A stretch of DNA of 64,000 nucleotides, from NCBI GenBank assembly GCA_019188255.1, contig JAETXT010000001.1, forward strand, positions 7,936,001-8,000,000. The letters are read 5' to 3'. Source of the stretch: Verticillium longisporum (lineage: Eukaryota; Ascomycota; Sordariomycetes; Glomerellales; Plectosphaerellaceae). Positions 43,811 through 54,411 of the stretch are shown here, in pieces. The position numbers and the translations under genes were made by a program. Positions within the stretch are counted from its first letter, which is position 1; each line of letters begins with the position of its first letter. A model generated the notes under the pieces. It was not told the origin of the DNA, ran no database searches, and worked only from the letters and a program-made list of their open reading frames with translations.

Positions 43811-44193
43811 AACGATCCAAAATCCAGCAAGGGCTCAGAAGAGAGATGGCCTTTGACGCATGGTGGAAAGTTGTCGATATCTCTCAGCCTCCCAAAGGCA
43901 AAGAGCGATAAGCTGGTTGCGGCCGTATCAGTCAGTGGCAGGCGCGATGGGGCCATCTCCGTTTGCTCGCCGGTGTCGGCCACTGACCAATCACGGCGTC
44001 GGCATTTGCCTATCAATTTTCGCGCTACCGAATCACGCAATCCCGATGGCCGGGCCTCTATCCGCCCAATCAGCACCGCTTTTATGGGTCCCCTCGGAGC
44101 GCACACGGAGATGTTTTGCTTGCCACTGACGCTTATCTGGCTCTCAAGTTGGGTTGTCTTGGTTGTCAGCTTATCTGGCTGTCAGCTTATCTG

Positions 44194-44314
44194 AAAAAGC
44201 GTATGGTATTAAGGTGGATAAGAGTTGTTGTAACTAGCTTGTTTATTGCCCAACGCGCCCCCAGGGCTACGTTTTATAGTCCTTGGTGACTAACTGAATC
44301 AGAGTAGTCCCTTC
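44194..44314 (+). repeat. Dispersed repeat, copy A
   Basis: Starts aaaaagcgtatggtattaag, ends gaatcagagtagtccctt; about 85-90% like copy B by eye. Preceded by tcagcttatctg, a sequence that instead follows copy B. Confidence 0.8.
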
Positions 44315-44645
44315 CTCCAACCTACCCCCTCACAAGAGGACGCCCACGGCTATATTCATCTTCCTACGTCTAGATATCCATGTTCTATTCCTCAGAGAGT
44401 TATATCTCTTCGCGACTAAGGCAGGGACCAACGGTAACACAAGCGGGTCGAGGTACTCTTCAGTCGTGGGTGACTATCGGCAGTGTACGTTAAGTAGGTG
44501 AGTTGGTAGTATCGTACCCGTGGGCAGGTTGAATGGCTTTTAGCGTCTTTTCTTCATACTTGCTTAGTACGGTAGATGCTTAACTTGAAAATGGACTTCT
44601 CGAGATGCAGGAACTAGGTCGGAACTGGCATTAATTACCGTCGCC

Positions 44646-44687
44646 CTGCTGTGGTCACCAAAAAGGCGTATGATATCAAGGTGGATA
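44646..44687 (+). repeat. Dispersed repeat, truncated copy C
   Basis: ctgctgtggtcaccaaaaa followed by gcgtatgatatcaaggtgga, matching the first 40 bases of copy B only. Confidence 0.75.
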
Positions 44688-45251
44688 CCGTCCCCTGAAG
44701 TGGACTATGCCGCCGGAGTCGATGTCAAGTTGATTAATGGGGATTCCATGGTCAAACGCCTCTAGTAATCCCCTGCGTGTCCTCGAAAGGGCCACCTGGA
44801 CCGGAAGCTGGGCCATCAGTCTCACCTATGCATCTATAACGTCTACCAGGTCTCCAGCCCGGAGGGAATCAATCAGTGGTCCATACGGATTGCCCGCTAA
44901 GGGTCTATGTCTAGCAGAGACTATTAAGGTGGAGAAGTGGGTGAGGTACTAACAATGTATTAGTAGGGTCGTAGTAGCTTAAGGATCTCTATATATAGGG
45001 CTAAGAAAACTACTATATATTAAGTGCCTATGCCCTGAACTTCCAACAGAGCGTCAGGTTAGATGTTAGAATTAAGACGGCGAAACTGAATGCCATCTAG
45101 TTGTCCTCGACACATGATCTCCGGGCGTATAACCTCTCTCATTGCAACGTCCTATTCCCTCGGGTAGTAAGGGAACCCCAGAGTCTGCACTGCTGGCATT
45201 AATCCCACATCTCGAACCTCATCCTCGTCCGCGGCAAAGGCCGGGGGAGCC

Positions 45252-45390
45252 CTGCTGTGGTCACCAAAAAGCGTATGTTGGTATTAAGGTGGATAAGAGT
45301 TGTTGTAACTGGCTTAGTTTGTTACCTAACGTGCCCCCAGGGCTACGTTTTATAGTCCTTGCTGACTAACTGAATCAGAGTAGTCCCTTC
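45252..45390 (+). repeat. Dispersed repeat, copy B (longest)
   Basis: Starts ctgctgtggtcaccaaaaag and runs to agagtagtcccttc. Followed by agcttatctggctgtcatct, like the sequence before copy A. Probably LTR or small non-autonomous element remnants; no coding content. Confidence 0.8.
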
Positions 45391-46037
45391 AGCTTATCTG
45401 GCTGTCATCTTATCATGGGTTCCCAACAGTTGAAGCATCTCCTATCCGGACCTTGCATCTCTTCACTAGATACCAGATGCTCGATCTATCAGAGATATGA
45501 CCAGAGAATTGGATAAGGCACCTTAGAAGGTAGGAACAATAGAATACCAAACTACCAGATTCCGTGTCACAGCCCATAGTACCTTACCTAAGGCACTTCC
45601 CTAATCATGCCCCATGATAAACCCCCGCATCTCCATTAACTGCCCTAAGATGCAGTGCTAACCGCCCTAAGAGACAGCGGCGGGCGTCCCCCGCGTCTAT
45701 ACATGCCGCCGCCCGTTTCGATATTCATCACCAAACTCATGAACACATAATCATACTTCCACGGCGATTCGTCTTCTGACATGATTACTCCTGCAGTCGT
45801 TGCAAAAGATTATGCAAAGATTATCTATTCCTTCATCTCCGGGCCGTCGCTCATATTTTTAAAAATGACCTCACTGTGACAAGCTATGCTGTGTCATATC
45901 AACACTATCATCGAGGTATCAAAGTGGCATTACTCAGCCTATCGCCCGTCCATGCTAGATGTACATGCAGTATTCTATCCCGCGCCATGTCCGTGATGTA
46001 CACATTTTTTTACAAGCCTCGTCTCGTCCCGAAACCC

Positions 46038-48614
46038 TCAGTCCTCGCCGAGCAGCGCCTGCATCGCCGTCTTGCGAGGCGGCAGCCGGCCCCCCTTGGT
46101 GCGCCTCTCGGGCCTCGACCGGCCCCCCTCCTTGATGCCCGTGACGCCCGTCTCGTCGTACTCCATGTTGATCTTGTCGACCTTGTTCGACGCCTTGGCC
46201 CGCGCCTTCTGCGCCCGCACGCCGCCGTCGTCCGCCGCCGCCGGCCGTCCCAGCCGCACCGCCCGCTCGGCCCGCACCTTGGCGCCGAGCGCCCACAGGT
46301 CGCCCCACGCCGCCTTGCGCGCGTCGTGGTACGCCTGCTTGCCCCGGCTCCGCGGCACCGTCCCCCGCTCGATGCGCCCCGACGGCGTGCACACCTCGAG
46401 CTGCACGTGGCCCTTGCGCTTCAGCGGCGGCAGGATCTGCCGCGGCAGCGACAGCATGTTGGGCGCGCGCGGCGCCCCCACGTACCCGGCAAACGCCCGC
46501 CCCGACGCCTCGCGGCCGACGAGGAGGTTCTCCGCCGGCGCGCCGCCGCGCTGGATCGCCACGTAGCTGAACTGCACGTCGTCGTCGTTGCGGTGCTTGG
46601 CCTCGAGGATCTGCTGCAGGAACCGCGGCCGCGTGAACCGCTGCTGGAAAGAGCAGAAATCCTTGCGCCCGGTGCTCTGCCCCTTGACCGCGTACATCGG
46701 GCACGTCTTGTGGTTCGTGCACGGCGCCACGATCATGCCCGGCTCCTTGGGCGCCCGGTACCCGGCGTCCTGCGCGTCCGTGATGGTCGGCTCCTCCGCC
46801 GAGTCGACCGGCGTCTGCAGGTACTCGTTGATGAGCCGGTCGCGTACGTCGGCGACGGCCTCGAAGCCGCGCGGGTGCGCCTTTTCGATGAAGATGAGCA
46901 CGCCGCCTTCGGGCGACAGCAGCGACCAGAGCTGGTTCAGCACGGCCGTGCGACGGTGTCCCTCCTTGACGCCGAGGAGCACGTACGACGCCACGATGAC
47001 GTCGTACACCTTCCTCTGCTGCGGCACCTGCGGCGCGTCAATGTGCTTGTGCACATTGTCGTGCGAGTGCACATAGTCGGGGAGCCTCGGCAGGAACGTC
47101 GTGTCGTCGAGGAACGTCGAGACACGATGCCGCAGCGTGTCGGAGCCCACAATGACCGTCTTCTTGCCCGGTGGCACCCAGCCCTTGACCTCCTTGCTCT
47201 CGCGCATGACATCCCATTCGGCTTGCGCCACATCTTGCCACGCTGCGAGACTCGCGCCGCCCGAGCCGGCGTCGAGGATTCGGGGTCCGCCCTCCTGCTT
47301 CAGCAGCTTGCGGATCCACTCAGTGCCGAGGCGCTTGCGGACTTCGGTCAGGGTGCTCATGGCCGAGGCGTAAGACGGTGGCAAGACCGTGGCGATGAAA
47401 GCGTCGGCGTCAATCTGCGACATTTTGGGCTGCGCTGCCTGCAGACCGACGCCGAGCTGCGGGACAGACCTCTTGGACGCCGGGGTCGCCGGGGAGTTGG
47501 GCAGACCTCCACCTCCCAGCGCTGCCTCGGCAGCCAACCTGATATGTTTGACGTGTGTCCTGTCGAGAAGTTGCGTAATCGGGTCGTTGAATGCAGCAGT
47601 CGGCAGCGGTAGCGTCTTGGGGCTCGTGGCGAACCGGCCTTCTTGGGTGTACGGGTGGGTTCGCATGCCGACAAACTCGCCATCATCCCAGTCGCCGGCC
47701 TCCTCACGCGCCTGGGCCTCGGCCGCTCGGGAAGCAGCCTGCATCTCGGCGAGCGCCGCCCTCGACTCCTCCGTCCGTTCGTCGCGCAGCCTCCTGTCCT
47801 CTTGCCGCAGTTGTTCGAGAGCCTCTGCGTGTTCGTCTCTTCCCGCCTCTGCGGCCGTGCGCCGCTCAAACTCTGCCTGTGATGCTTCCTCCTCTTTCTG
47901 TGACCTCAATCTTGCCGCTTCAAAGTCCTTCTGCAGCATGACGAGCGCATCGTATTCGCGCTGGTTCCTCGCGGTTGCATTGATGTAGTCGTGCTGGTCA
48001 TCCGTGAGTTCATGCTCGTGCTCGTGCTCTACCTCGCTATCGAGAAGAGCAGCCTCCTCGGCAGACTGGCGTTCGGTCGAGTAGTCCACTTCTTCGAGAT
48101 CGCCATCTGCCGCCCGGCGCAGCAGGACGGGGCTGTCTTGGTCCTGCCTGGGCTTGGGCTTGGCGGCGAACTTGCCGTACGGAATACCGACATCTTCAGG
48201 TGTTGTCTCGCGCAAGGGCGGGCCGAAGAGTCGCACGTAGTGGTTGTATTCCTCCTCGTTGAGGTAGCCTTTGGGCAGGGTGTCCCTGAACCGTTGCTTG
48301 GCCTCCTGCACGATCTGCTCAATGTCGGCAGGGCCCTCGTGTCCGGCGTTTTCAGGCGAAGCGTGTTTGTCGGCTGGTTGTTCGGATGCAAGCGATGGCT
48401 GTTTGTTGTCGAGGGTTCGGTAGGTTGTGGCAAACGATCGAAATGCCGAAGCAGATATCGTCGTCCGTGATGGGAGGATTCTTTGCGGCGCCAAGCACAC
48501 TCCCCTGTTTGAGAAAGTTGTCGTCGCGACAGTGTGTCCAGTCCAGGGTGTCAGTCGGGCCCTGCAGCTGGGGCAAGCTTTTCTGAGGCTGCCAGCAGCC
48601 AACATTTTCGACAT
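46038..48614 (-). CDS. RSM22: Mitochondrial small-ribosomal-subunit assembly methyltransferase-like protein (Rsm22/METTL17)
   Basis: Intronless, about 858 aa from the ATG at 48614 (MSKMLAAGSLRKACPSCRAR); a frame-extending ATG at 48680 is less likely because it adds a Phe/Pro/His-rich leader. The Arg/Ser/Thr-rich N-terminus suits a mitochondrial presequence. A long charged helical region (about 230-320) includes EEEASQAEFERRTAAEAGRD. The Rossmann core begins LDAGSGGASLAAWQ and continues VYDVIVASYVLLGV and PEGGVLIFIEKAHPRGF. APCTNHKTCPMY with a later DFCSF provides the cysteines that in METTL17 hold an iron-sulfur cluster. Rsm22 proteins are needed to assemble the mitochondrial small ribosomal subunit. 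The C-terminus is basic (RSRPERRTKGGRLPPRK). Complete, no disruption. Confidence 0.9.
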   Translation of the reverse strand: MSKMLAAGSLRKACPSCRARLTPWTGHTVATTTFSNRGVCLAPQRILPSRTTISASAFRSFATTYRTLDNKQPSLASEQPADKHASPENAGHEGPADIEQIVQEAKQRFRDTLPKGYLNEEEYNHYVRLFGPPLRETTPEDVGIPYGKFAAKPKPRQDQDSPVLLRRAADGDLEEVDYSTERQSAEEAALLDSEVEHEHEHELTDDQHDYINATARNQREYDALVMLQKDFEAARLRSQKEEEASQAEFERRTAAEAGRDEHAEALEQLRQEDRRLRDERTEESRAALAEMQAASRAAEAQAREEAGDWDDGEFVGMRTHPYTQEGRFATSPKTLPLPTAAFNDPITQLLDRTHVKHIRLAAEAALGGGGLPNSPATPASKRSVPQLGVGLQAAQPKMSQIDADAFIATVLPPSYASAMSTLTEVRKRLGTEWIRKLLKQEGGPRILDAGSGGASLAAWQDVAQAEWDVMRESKEVKGWVPPGKKTVIVGSDTLRHRVSTFLDDTTFLPRLPDYVHSHDNVHKHIDAPQVPQQRKVYDVIVASYVLLGVKEGHRRTAVLNQLWSLLSPEGGVLIFIEKAHPRGFEAVADVRDRLINEYLQTPVDSAEEPTITDAQDAGYRAPKEPGMIVAPCTNHKTCPMYAVKGQSTGRKDFCSFQQRFTRPRFLQQILEAKHRNDDDVQFSYVAIQRGGAPAENLLVGREASGRAFAGYVGAPRAPNMLSLPRQILPPLKRKGHVQLEVCTPSGRIERGTVPRSRGKQAYHDARKAAWGDLWALGAKVRAERAVRLGRPAAADDGGVRAQKARAKASNKVDKINMEYDETGVTGIKEGGRSRPERRTKGGRLPPRKTAMQALLGED

Positions 48615-48680
48615 GATGACCGGGAGCGAGTGATGGTGAAGGGAATGGAAAAGGAGAGGAAAAGGAGAGGCAAAGGGCAA

Positions 48681-49109
48681 AGCTCAATCGCAGAAGCTCA
48701 GATCTGCGTCCTGAGAAGGACCAGAATTTAGGTGGGGCCATTGTCAATGTGAGGTACATGATTGGGTGATCTGCGCTAGGCCGGACCCTGCCTTTTGCCA
48801 GTAGACAGCCTTGACAGCCTTGACAGCCTCAGTCCGTCAAGGAGGGTCCCTCGAGTCTGGCAAGTGTCTGGGTGGCCATCCTACATGCGCTGCTTTCATG
48901 ACATTAGACATGTAGAACAAAATTCAAGCCAGAAAAATCACAGTCACAGTCTTCAACAGCAGAAAAAACCTGGTATCATTCACGTGGGCAGCAGTTCTAT
49001 CGTCTACCCCTCAGTCCATTACTTACCTGTCTAGGGGCTCAAGCTTCGAGCCTCGCGCCTCGAACTTAATTGCAAGCCTCTTGGCCCCAGGGGTCGCAGC
49101 CTTCGACCC
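48681..49109. other. Intergenic, promoter side of Rsm22
   Basis: About 430 bases between Rsm22 and the thioredoxin-like gene. A short repetition of ttgacagcc near 48809-48829 is the only notable feature. Confidence 0.45.
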
Positions 49110-49230
49110 CTACTCATCCTTGCCCAGGTCAGCCAGCGTCCTGAAGGCCGAGGGCCGCGCTGGCGGCGCCCTCGCCTTTCCGCCGGGACCGGCACCACGG
49201 GCGGCATCTCTAGCGGGCGGGTTCACGAGG

Positions 49231-49958
49231 TTAAAGCTCGACTTTTCGGCGGCTTGCAAGGGATCGATCTATAGAGGCCCAGTTAGGCAACCAATCCGTG
49301 AACATGGACCAGAACCCGGCCTCGGGCACGCCGAAGAGGTAATAACGCACTGCAACGAGCGTGACGACGTAAAGGGCCGCGATCGTGAAGAGGTGGCGCA
49401 GGATCGAGACGACGTCGAAGCCCGAGTTGTAGGGCCGCGACGGCGGCAGGCCTCCGCTGCCGGCTGCCGCGCCAGCGCCGACGCCGACGCCCTGGCCGCC
49501 GAGCGTGCGGCCGGGGGTGCCGAAGGAGGCGCCGCCGGCCTTGGTCTTGTCGGGCAGCTTCATGGCGTTGGCGACGGCGGTGGCGAGGGCCGGCGGGGTG
49601 GCGCCGCGGAGCGTCTCGATGTGCTTGCCGCCGTGGAAGATGATAAAGGTCGGCATGGCGCTGGCGCCTTGGGCGCGCGAAATGGTCGACTGCGTGTCGA
49701 CGTTGATCTTGCAGAAGGCGGCCTTTTTCGGCTTGGAATACTCGTTGGCCATCTTCTCAAAGTGCGGCGCAATGGCATTGCAGGGGCCACACCAGTCGGC
49801 GTAGACTGCGTTTGGTCAGCAAAAGATCACCGGGAGCATCAAGGTTGGGGGGGGGATTGTGCTAGGGATTGCGACGTACAGTCTGCGACGACAACGTTGG
49901 TGCTGTTCAGAACGTCCTGCCATTGTGACGGCGACTGGATGCTGATGAGGCCGCTCAT
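49231..49958 (-). CDS. Thioredoxin-domain membrane protein
   Basis: Exons 49958-49880 and 49805-49231, intron 49806-49879. The join gives NVVVADFYADWCGPCNAIAP with the redox motif WCGPC at about residue 30, then KINVDTQSTISRAQGASAMPTF (cis-Pro loop) and IIFHGGKHIETLRG. A Gly/Ala-rich linker follows and then a membrane helix, HLFTIAALYVVTLVAVRYYLF. 217 aa as read, ending RKVEL. One frame over, directly after WASI, the sequence continues open to TAG at 49110-49112 with DPLQAAEKSSFNLVNPPARD, which looks more like a real C-terminus; a 4-base insertion near 49255-49266 would explain the switch. Likely a membrane-anchored thioredoxin-like protein acting in the cytosol. Divergent from the RNA methyltransferase gene. 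Confidence 0.82.
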
Positions 49959-50397
49959 GATGGGCTGTGCGCGCGTGTTTTTCGTGAGGACCACAGGGCA
50001 ATTGTCGGAGATCCTGAGGAGGGGGAAAAGAGAAGAGAAGGGGCAATGCGAATCGAGGCGCGGAGGATGCGGTTGATGAAGGCAGCAGATGGATGATGGA
50101 GGCCAGCCTGGACATTGGCGTGATCGTTCCATTGGGGCGGGAGAATGAAGTGGACCTGGCCTAGGCACAGCTCCCCGGTCGCCTTCGGGAGGGACTGGGG
50201 AAGATAAGCCCGAATTGGGTAGGTGGTGTTGCTGATAAGGCGTTCTGCCGCATACATGCATCGAGTCCACAATTGCGGGACCAGAAACTTTTGCTTTTCG
50301 GTTTGAGAAGGTGCTGCCGCTGCTGCTCTTGCTAGGCCTTCTCGATAGCCTCATTTTGTCGGACTTCACCTCGTTGCTTTGTCTTTCACACATTGCC
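49959..50397. promoter_or_regulatory. Divergent promoter between the thioredoxin-like and SPOUT genes
   Basis: 440 bases between two start codons on opposite strands. No clear TATA box; a bidirectional promoter is inferred from geometry. Confidence 0.4.
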
Positions 50398-51618
50398 ATG
50401 TCTCGCCCAGATCATCCAGAAAAGGCCAGTGACGCTCCATCGACAACTCATACAACCATCTAACAAGCAACAGCGCAGGAAGCTCGGCCACGATGACGAG
50501 GCCCCTCCCAACCGAGACCCCCCGAGGGCTGCGGCCAGATTTCACCCCATTGAGGGAGGTCGTGACTGGACAATATCGGTGGCCATCCCCGGCAGCATAG
50601 TCGCAGAGTAGGAGGAATTCCGTCTGGGCACAGCACACAGTCTCTAACAAGAAATCAGCTACAAGACCCTCGACCAGCGCATGACCGCCCCCGGCCGCAT
50701 CGCCCGCGCCCTGGCCATCTTCAACGTCGACGAGGTTGTCGTCTACAACGATCTGCCTCCTCTCACGAACGAGGGCTACCAGGAACAGCCCCTGCCGCAT
50801 AAAAAGGACCGCCGCGACAATCGCTCCCACGGCGGCCACAACTCGCGATCCTCCCACAGGAACGACAGCGAGTCCTCCATCACAGCCGACGTCGACCCCT
50901 GCCACTTCCTGACACACGTTCTCTCCTACCTGGAGGCACCGCCCTTTATGCGCAAGGCTCTCTTCCCCATCCACCCCAACCTGCGACTCGCCGGTCTCCT
51001 GCCAGGCCTCGACATGCCTCACCACCCGAACCCCATCGACATCGCCCTGCCGTACCGCGAAGGCGTAACCCTCGAGGCCATGGCCCCCAACGCCAAGGGC
51101 ACCCTCGTCGACATTGGCAACCGCGCGCCCGTCCACCTCAAGGACGAGGTGCCCCCGAAGACCCGCGTCACCGTCCATTTGCCCGAGGGCGACAACGGCC
51201 CCGCCGAGGCCGTCCACCCGGCCGCCCCGCGCGAAGAGGGAGGCTACTACTGGGGCTACACGGTGCGCCGCGCCGCTTCCTTGTCGGCCGTCTTCGAAGA
51301 GTCCCCCACGAGGGCGGCTACGATCTGAGCATTGGCACGTCGGAGCGTGGCGACTCTGTGAACCGCGCCTTCCCCGACCTCAAGAAGACGGCAAGATTCA
51401 AGCACCTGCTCATCGTCTTTGGCGGGCCCAAGGGCATCGAGCACGCCGCCTACAACGATTCCCAACTGTACGAGATGGGCATCGGTGGCCAGGGCACGAG
51501 GCAGCTGTTCGACCACTGGGTTAACGTCCTGCCGGGCCAGGGCAGCCGGACGATGCGCACTGACGAGGCGGTCTACGTGGCCATGGCCGGGCTGAGGAGG
51601 GTGTGGGATCTGAGCTAG
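50398..51618 (+). CDS. SPOUT1/C9orf114-type RNA methyltransferase; frameshift
   Basis: A knotted-fold (SPOUT) RNA methyltransferase of the eukaryotic SPOUT1 family. First exon ends at 50607 (GGRDWTISVAIPGSIVA), intron 50608-50658, then DYKTLDQRMTAPGRIARALAIFNVDEVVVYND. Family segments follow: DPCHFLTHVLSYLEAPPFMR, PHHPNPIDIALPYREG, VHLKDEVPP and YYWGYTVRRAASLSAVFEE. At the C-run 51303-51307 the frame breaks (ESP then TRAATI stop); one more C would continue into GGYDLSIGTSERGDSVNRAF, LLIVFGGPKGIEHA and the knot region FDHWVNVLPGQGSRTMRTDEA, ending at 51618. The N-terminal start is also uncertain: the ATG at 50398 is out of frame with the first exon's conserved part. An assembly indel is likely, as both parts are fully conserved in look. 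Confidence 0.82.
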
Positions 51619-51947
51619 GCGATTTGTACAGAGGACACTGGAAGAGGAAGCAGTGGACACTGGAAGAGGCAGCAGTGGGACGCATGAACCATGTTCACAG
51701 AGAGGAGAGAGTGTCGTGGTCGAGGATACCCCGGAATTTTCATCAAAAAGTAAAAGTTGGGCTAACGTGCTAAATCTTGTTTCTGCCATGAACAGCGTGG
51801 TTTGAACGTTCTGACCATCATTTAAAAGACATCACTTGGTCATGGAAGAAATGAAGCAGAAGGAGAAGGAAATCCAAAAGGCAACGATTCCCCACAACCA
51901 CCTCTCCCCAAGACAAACACGAGAAAACCGGAGAAAAAAAAAAAGTC
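51619..51947. terminator. Convergent 3' region
   Basis: 330 bases between two convergent genes (SPOUT and GH55). Contains an A-run near 51936. Transcription of both genes must end here; no specific signal defined. Confidence 0.3.
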
Positions 51948-54411
51948 CTACTCGTCGTGTCTGTAAACGCCAATCCCCGCCGTGAACCCCGCGATATTGT
52001 CGTCGTACGACGCAATGTCCCTGCCGTTGCGGGTGATCATGGCCCTCGTGCCGACAATGTTGAGGTTGTAGACCTCGACGCCCGACGACGAGCCGACGAC
52101 GCCGCTGGCCGTGGCGTTGCCGTAGACGCAGCCGCCGTGGCTGCCGCCAATGTCGAAGAGGCGCTGCTGGCAGCGGGCGCCGGCGCCGATCTGGCAGCAG
52201 GCGGTGCTGTAGTCGATCAAGAAGCTGTAGAGGTCGGCGCCGTAGATCTTGATGTCGCGCGACGCCTCGATCTTGAGGGCCCAGGCCATGGCGCAGGGCA
52301 CGCGCGGGTCGGCGTCCGGGTGGGCGCCGGCGGCGCACTCCTTGGCAAAGTCCGGGTCGTGGTAGGCGCGCGCCGGCGGGAAGGGCACCGTCGCCGGCGG
52401 GTTCGGCTGGAAGTAGGGCGTCTCGGTCTGGGTCTGGCCCATGTAGACGTCGCGCGTGCGGTGGAAGAGGTACTGGTAGAGCACGTGGTGCTCGGAGCTG
52501 CTGGCGTGGAACCAGAGGCGGCCCTCGTCGCTCTCGACGAGCACGCCGCGGCCCGCGAAGATGGTGATCTGCCGGTACGTCGGGTCCTCGAGGTCGTGGT
52601 CCGCCACCCACACCCAGCAGTTCTCCATCAGCAGGCCCGCCGCCGGCCGCGTGATGTGCATGCTGCCCCAGGCCGCGAAGCACTTCGGCTCAATGGCCAC
52701 CGTCCGGTTCGGGTACGTCGGGCACTGCTCGAGTAGGAGATCCGTGCCGGCGAAGCCGCCGACGCGAATGTGCACGTCCCACATGCCCGACGCCTCGCCG
52801 GCGACCGAGTGGAGGTTGTACTCGAGAATCTTGGCGCCGGGCGCCGGTCCGCGCGTCGACAGGATCATGTCCGACCACTCGATGCTGCCCTTGTCGCCGG
52901 CGTTGGCCACCTGCACGACGGGGTGCGGCTTGTTCATGTCGCTGTAGCTCGGGCCGCTGCCGAGGATCGTCGACGACAGGGCCTCGCCGACGATGCGGGC
53001 CCCGGCGGGAATGAAGACCGTGTCGGTGACGTAGTAGGCGCCGGCATCCACAAAGGCGATGAGACCGCTGGCTGCCGTGTGGGCAAAGAGCTTGTTGAGG
53101 GCGGCCGTATCGTCGGTGCTGCCGTCACCCTTGGCGCCAAAGGTGCGGGCCGATACGAACGCGGCAACGGGGTACTCCTCGTAGTGCGGCTTCGAGCGCT
53201 CGTAGTACTTGCCCTCGCCGTCGAGGAGCACAGCGGGCGGCGCGGGGAAGTAGGCAGGCGCGTTGCCAGTGAAGACCTTCGGGCCAAAGGGGTCGTAGAC
53301 GTGACCCATGGCGAATCCGGCGTTCGTAACAGTCTGCGCTCCGTTGGTACCAGGGATGATGATACCCTGGGGTCCGGTGAGAATCTCGGCCACCGACTCG
53401 AAGAGGACGTTGTACATGACGAGCGTGCCAGCCGAGGAGCTCCTCGTTGTGTTGGACGCGCGAGCCGTGGAGATGGCCGTCTCAACCTGGCGGAACTCGC
53501 TGTCGAGCAGTGTAATCGAAGCCGTCCCATTGTCGACCATGCGAATGCCGGTGCCGCAGTTGTCGATGTGAATGCTCTTGTAGGTCCAGCCCCAGTTCCA
53601 GAGCTGGTTGATGGCGACCTGGGCGTTGGAGATTTTCCAGTTGCGCGCCGTGTACTGCTGGTTGCCGAGGTTGGCGGCGTACTGGCCGCCCTCGAACGTG
53701 AGGTCATTGAGCAGACCGCCGGATCCCTCCTCGATGAAGAGACCGACGTGCTTGCTCTGGGCGCCCTCGGCGAGCTTGAACACGCAGTTCGTAATGGCAG
53801 TGGCCTGCGAAGACGGCCAGTGGATGCCAAAGGCGGCCTTTTCGGCCGGGATGGCCGTAGTGTCGAGAACGAGGTTGCGAATCTGGCGGAAGAAGGTGTT
53901 GGTGGCGCCGTAGGCTAGACCGTTGGCACCATATTGGTTTCCATCAATGAGACCGAGCGTCGACTCGGTGGGAAAGTTCGAGGCGGCCTTGATGACGGGC
54001 AGATCCGTCGGGTCGCCGATGAGCTGCGTGTAGTAGTAATCAATGATGGATCCATTGATGAGATAGGTGCTTTTCGTCTGTCAGTCTCGTAACCAGACCA
54101 AGTTTCGTCCCTCCTTTTCTTCTTGCCCTCGATGAAACTCACCCAGGTGGGAAGTAGACGGTGGCCGGCGACGTCGTCTCTTGCTTGCAGACACCAGGAA
54201 CGCATCGCACACCAAAGCTGATGGCTCTGTTAATGGCGGCCGTGTCGTCCGTCACGCCATCGCCAACGGCACCAAAGTCCCGGATGTTGCGGAAGACCTG
54301 GTAGTCCGGGTCCTCGTGGTACGGAGAGAGGCCTTGGTGGGCAATCTCCTCCATCCAATATCCCTGGACGGCGCTGGCAGCTGCCAGGAGAAAAGCGGCC
54401 GAGACACGCAT
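51948..54411 (-). CDS. GH55 exo-beta-1,3-glucanase, secreted
   Basis: Exons 54411-54143 and 54069-51948, intron 54070-54142, 796 aa. Signal peptide MRVSAAFLLAAASAVQG. GH55 enzymes have two right-handed beta-helix domains, each opening with a pectate-lyase-like motif; both are here: FRNIRDFGAVGDGVTDDTAA near residue 40 and SARTFGAKGDGSTDDTAALN in the second half. Other family stretches are YFPPGTYLING (restored across the intron), CWVWVADHDLED and YLFHRTRDVYMGQTQTETPY. It releases glucose from the non-reducing end of beta-1,3-glucan, for cell-wall remodelling, storage glucan use or attack on other fungi. Length and motifs are normal for the family; no disruption. The start is the ATG before the signal peptide; the frame extends upstream without a signal. 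Confidence 0.93.

Larger units (their letters stand above)
43811..46037. other. Gene-poor region with dispersed repeats
   Basis: 2.2 kb with no supported gene. It contains the three related repeat copies listed separately and sequence of mixed, partly decayed look. The 578-codon plus-strand frame that starts at 45876 is the antisense shadow of the Rsm22 gene. Confidence 0.5.

Noticed and set aside
45876..47612. 578-codon open frame on the plus strand
   Set aside because: It lies antisense to the Rsm22 gene, has an Arg/Leu/Pro/His-rich shadow composition and no motif, while the minus strand has clear Rsm22 features.
52770..53918. 382-codon plus-strand frame
   Set aside because: Antisense shadow of the GH55 glucanase.
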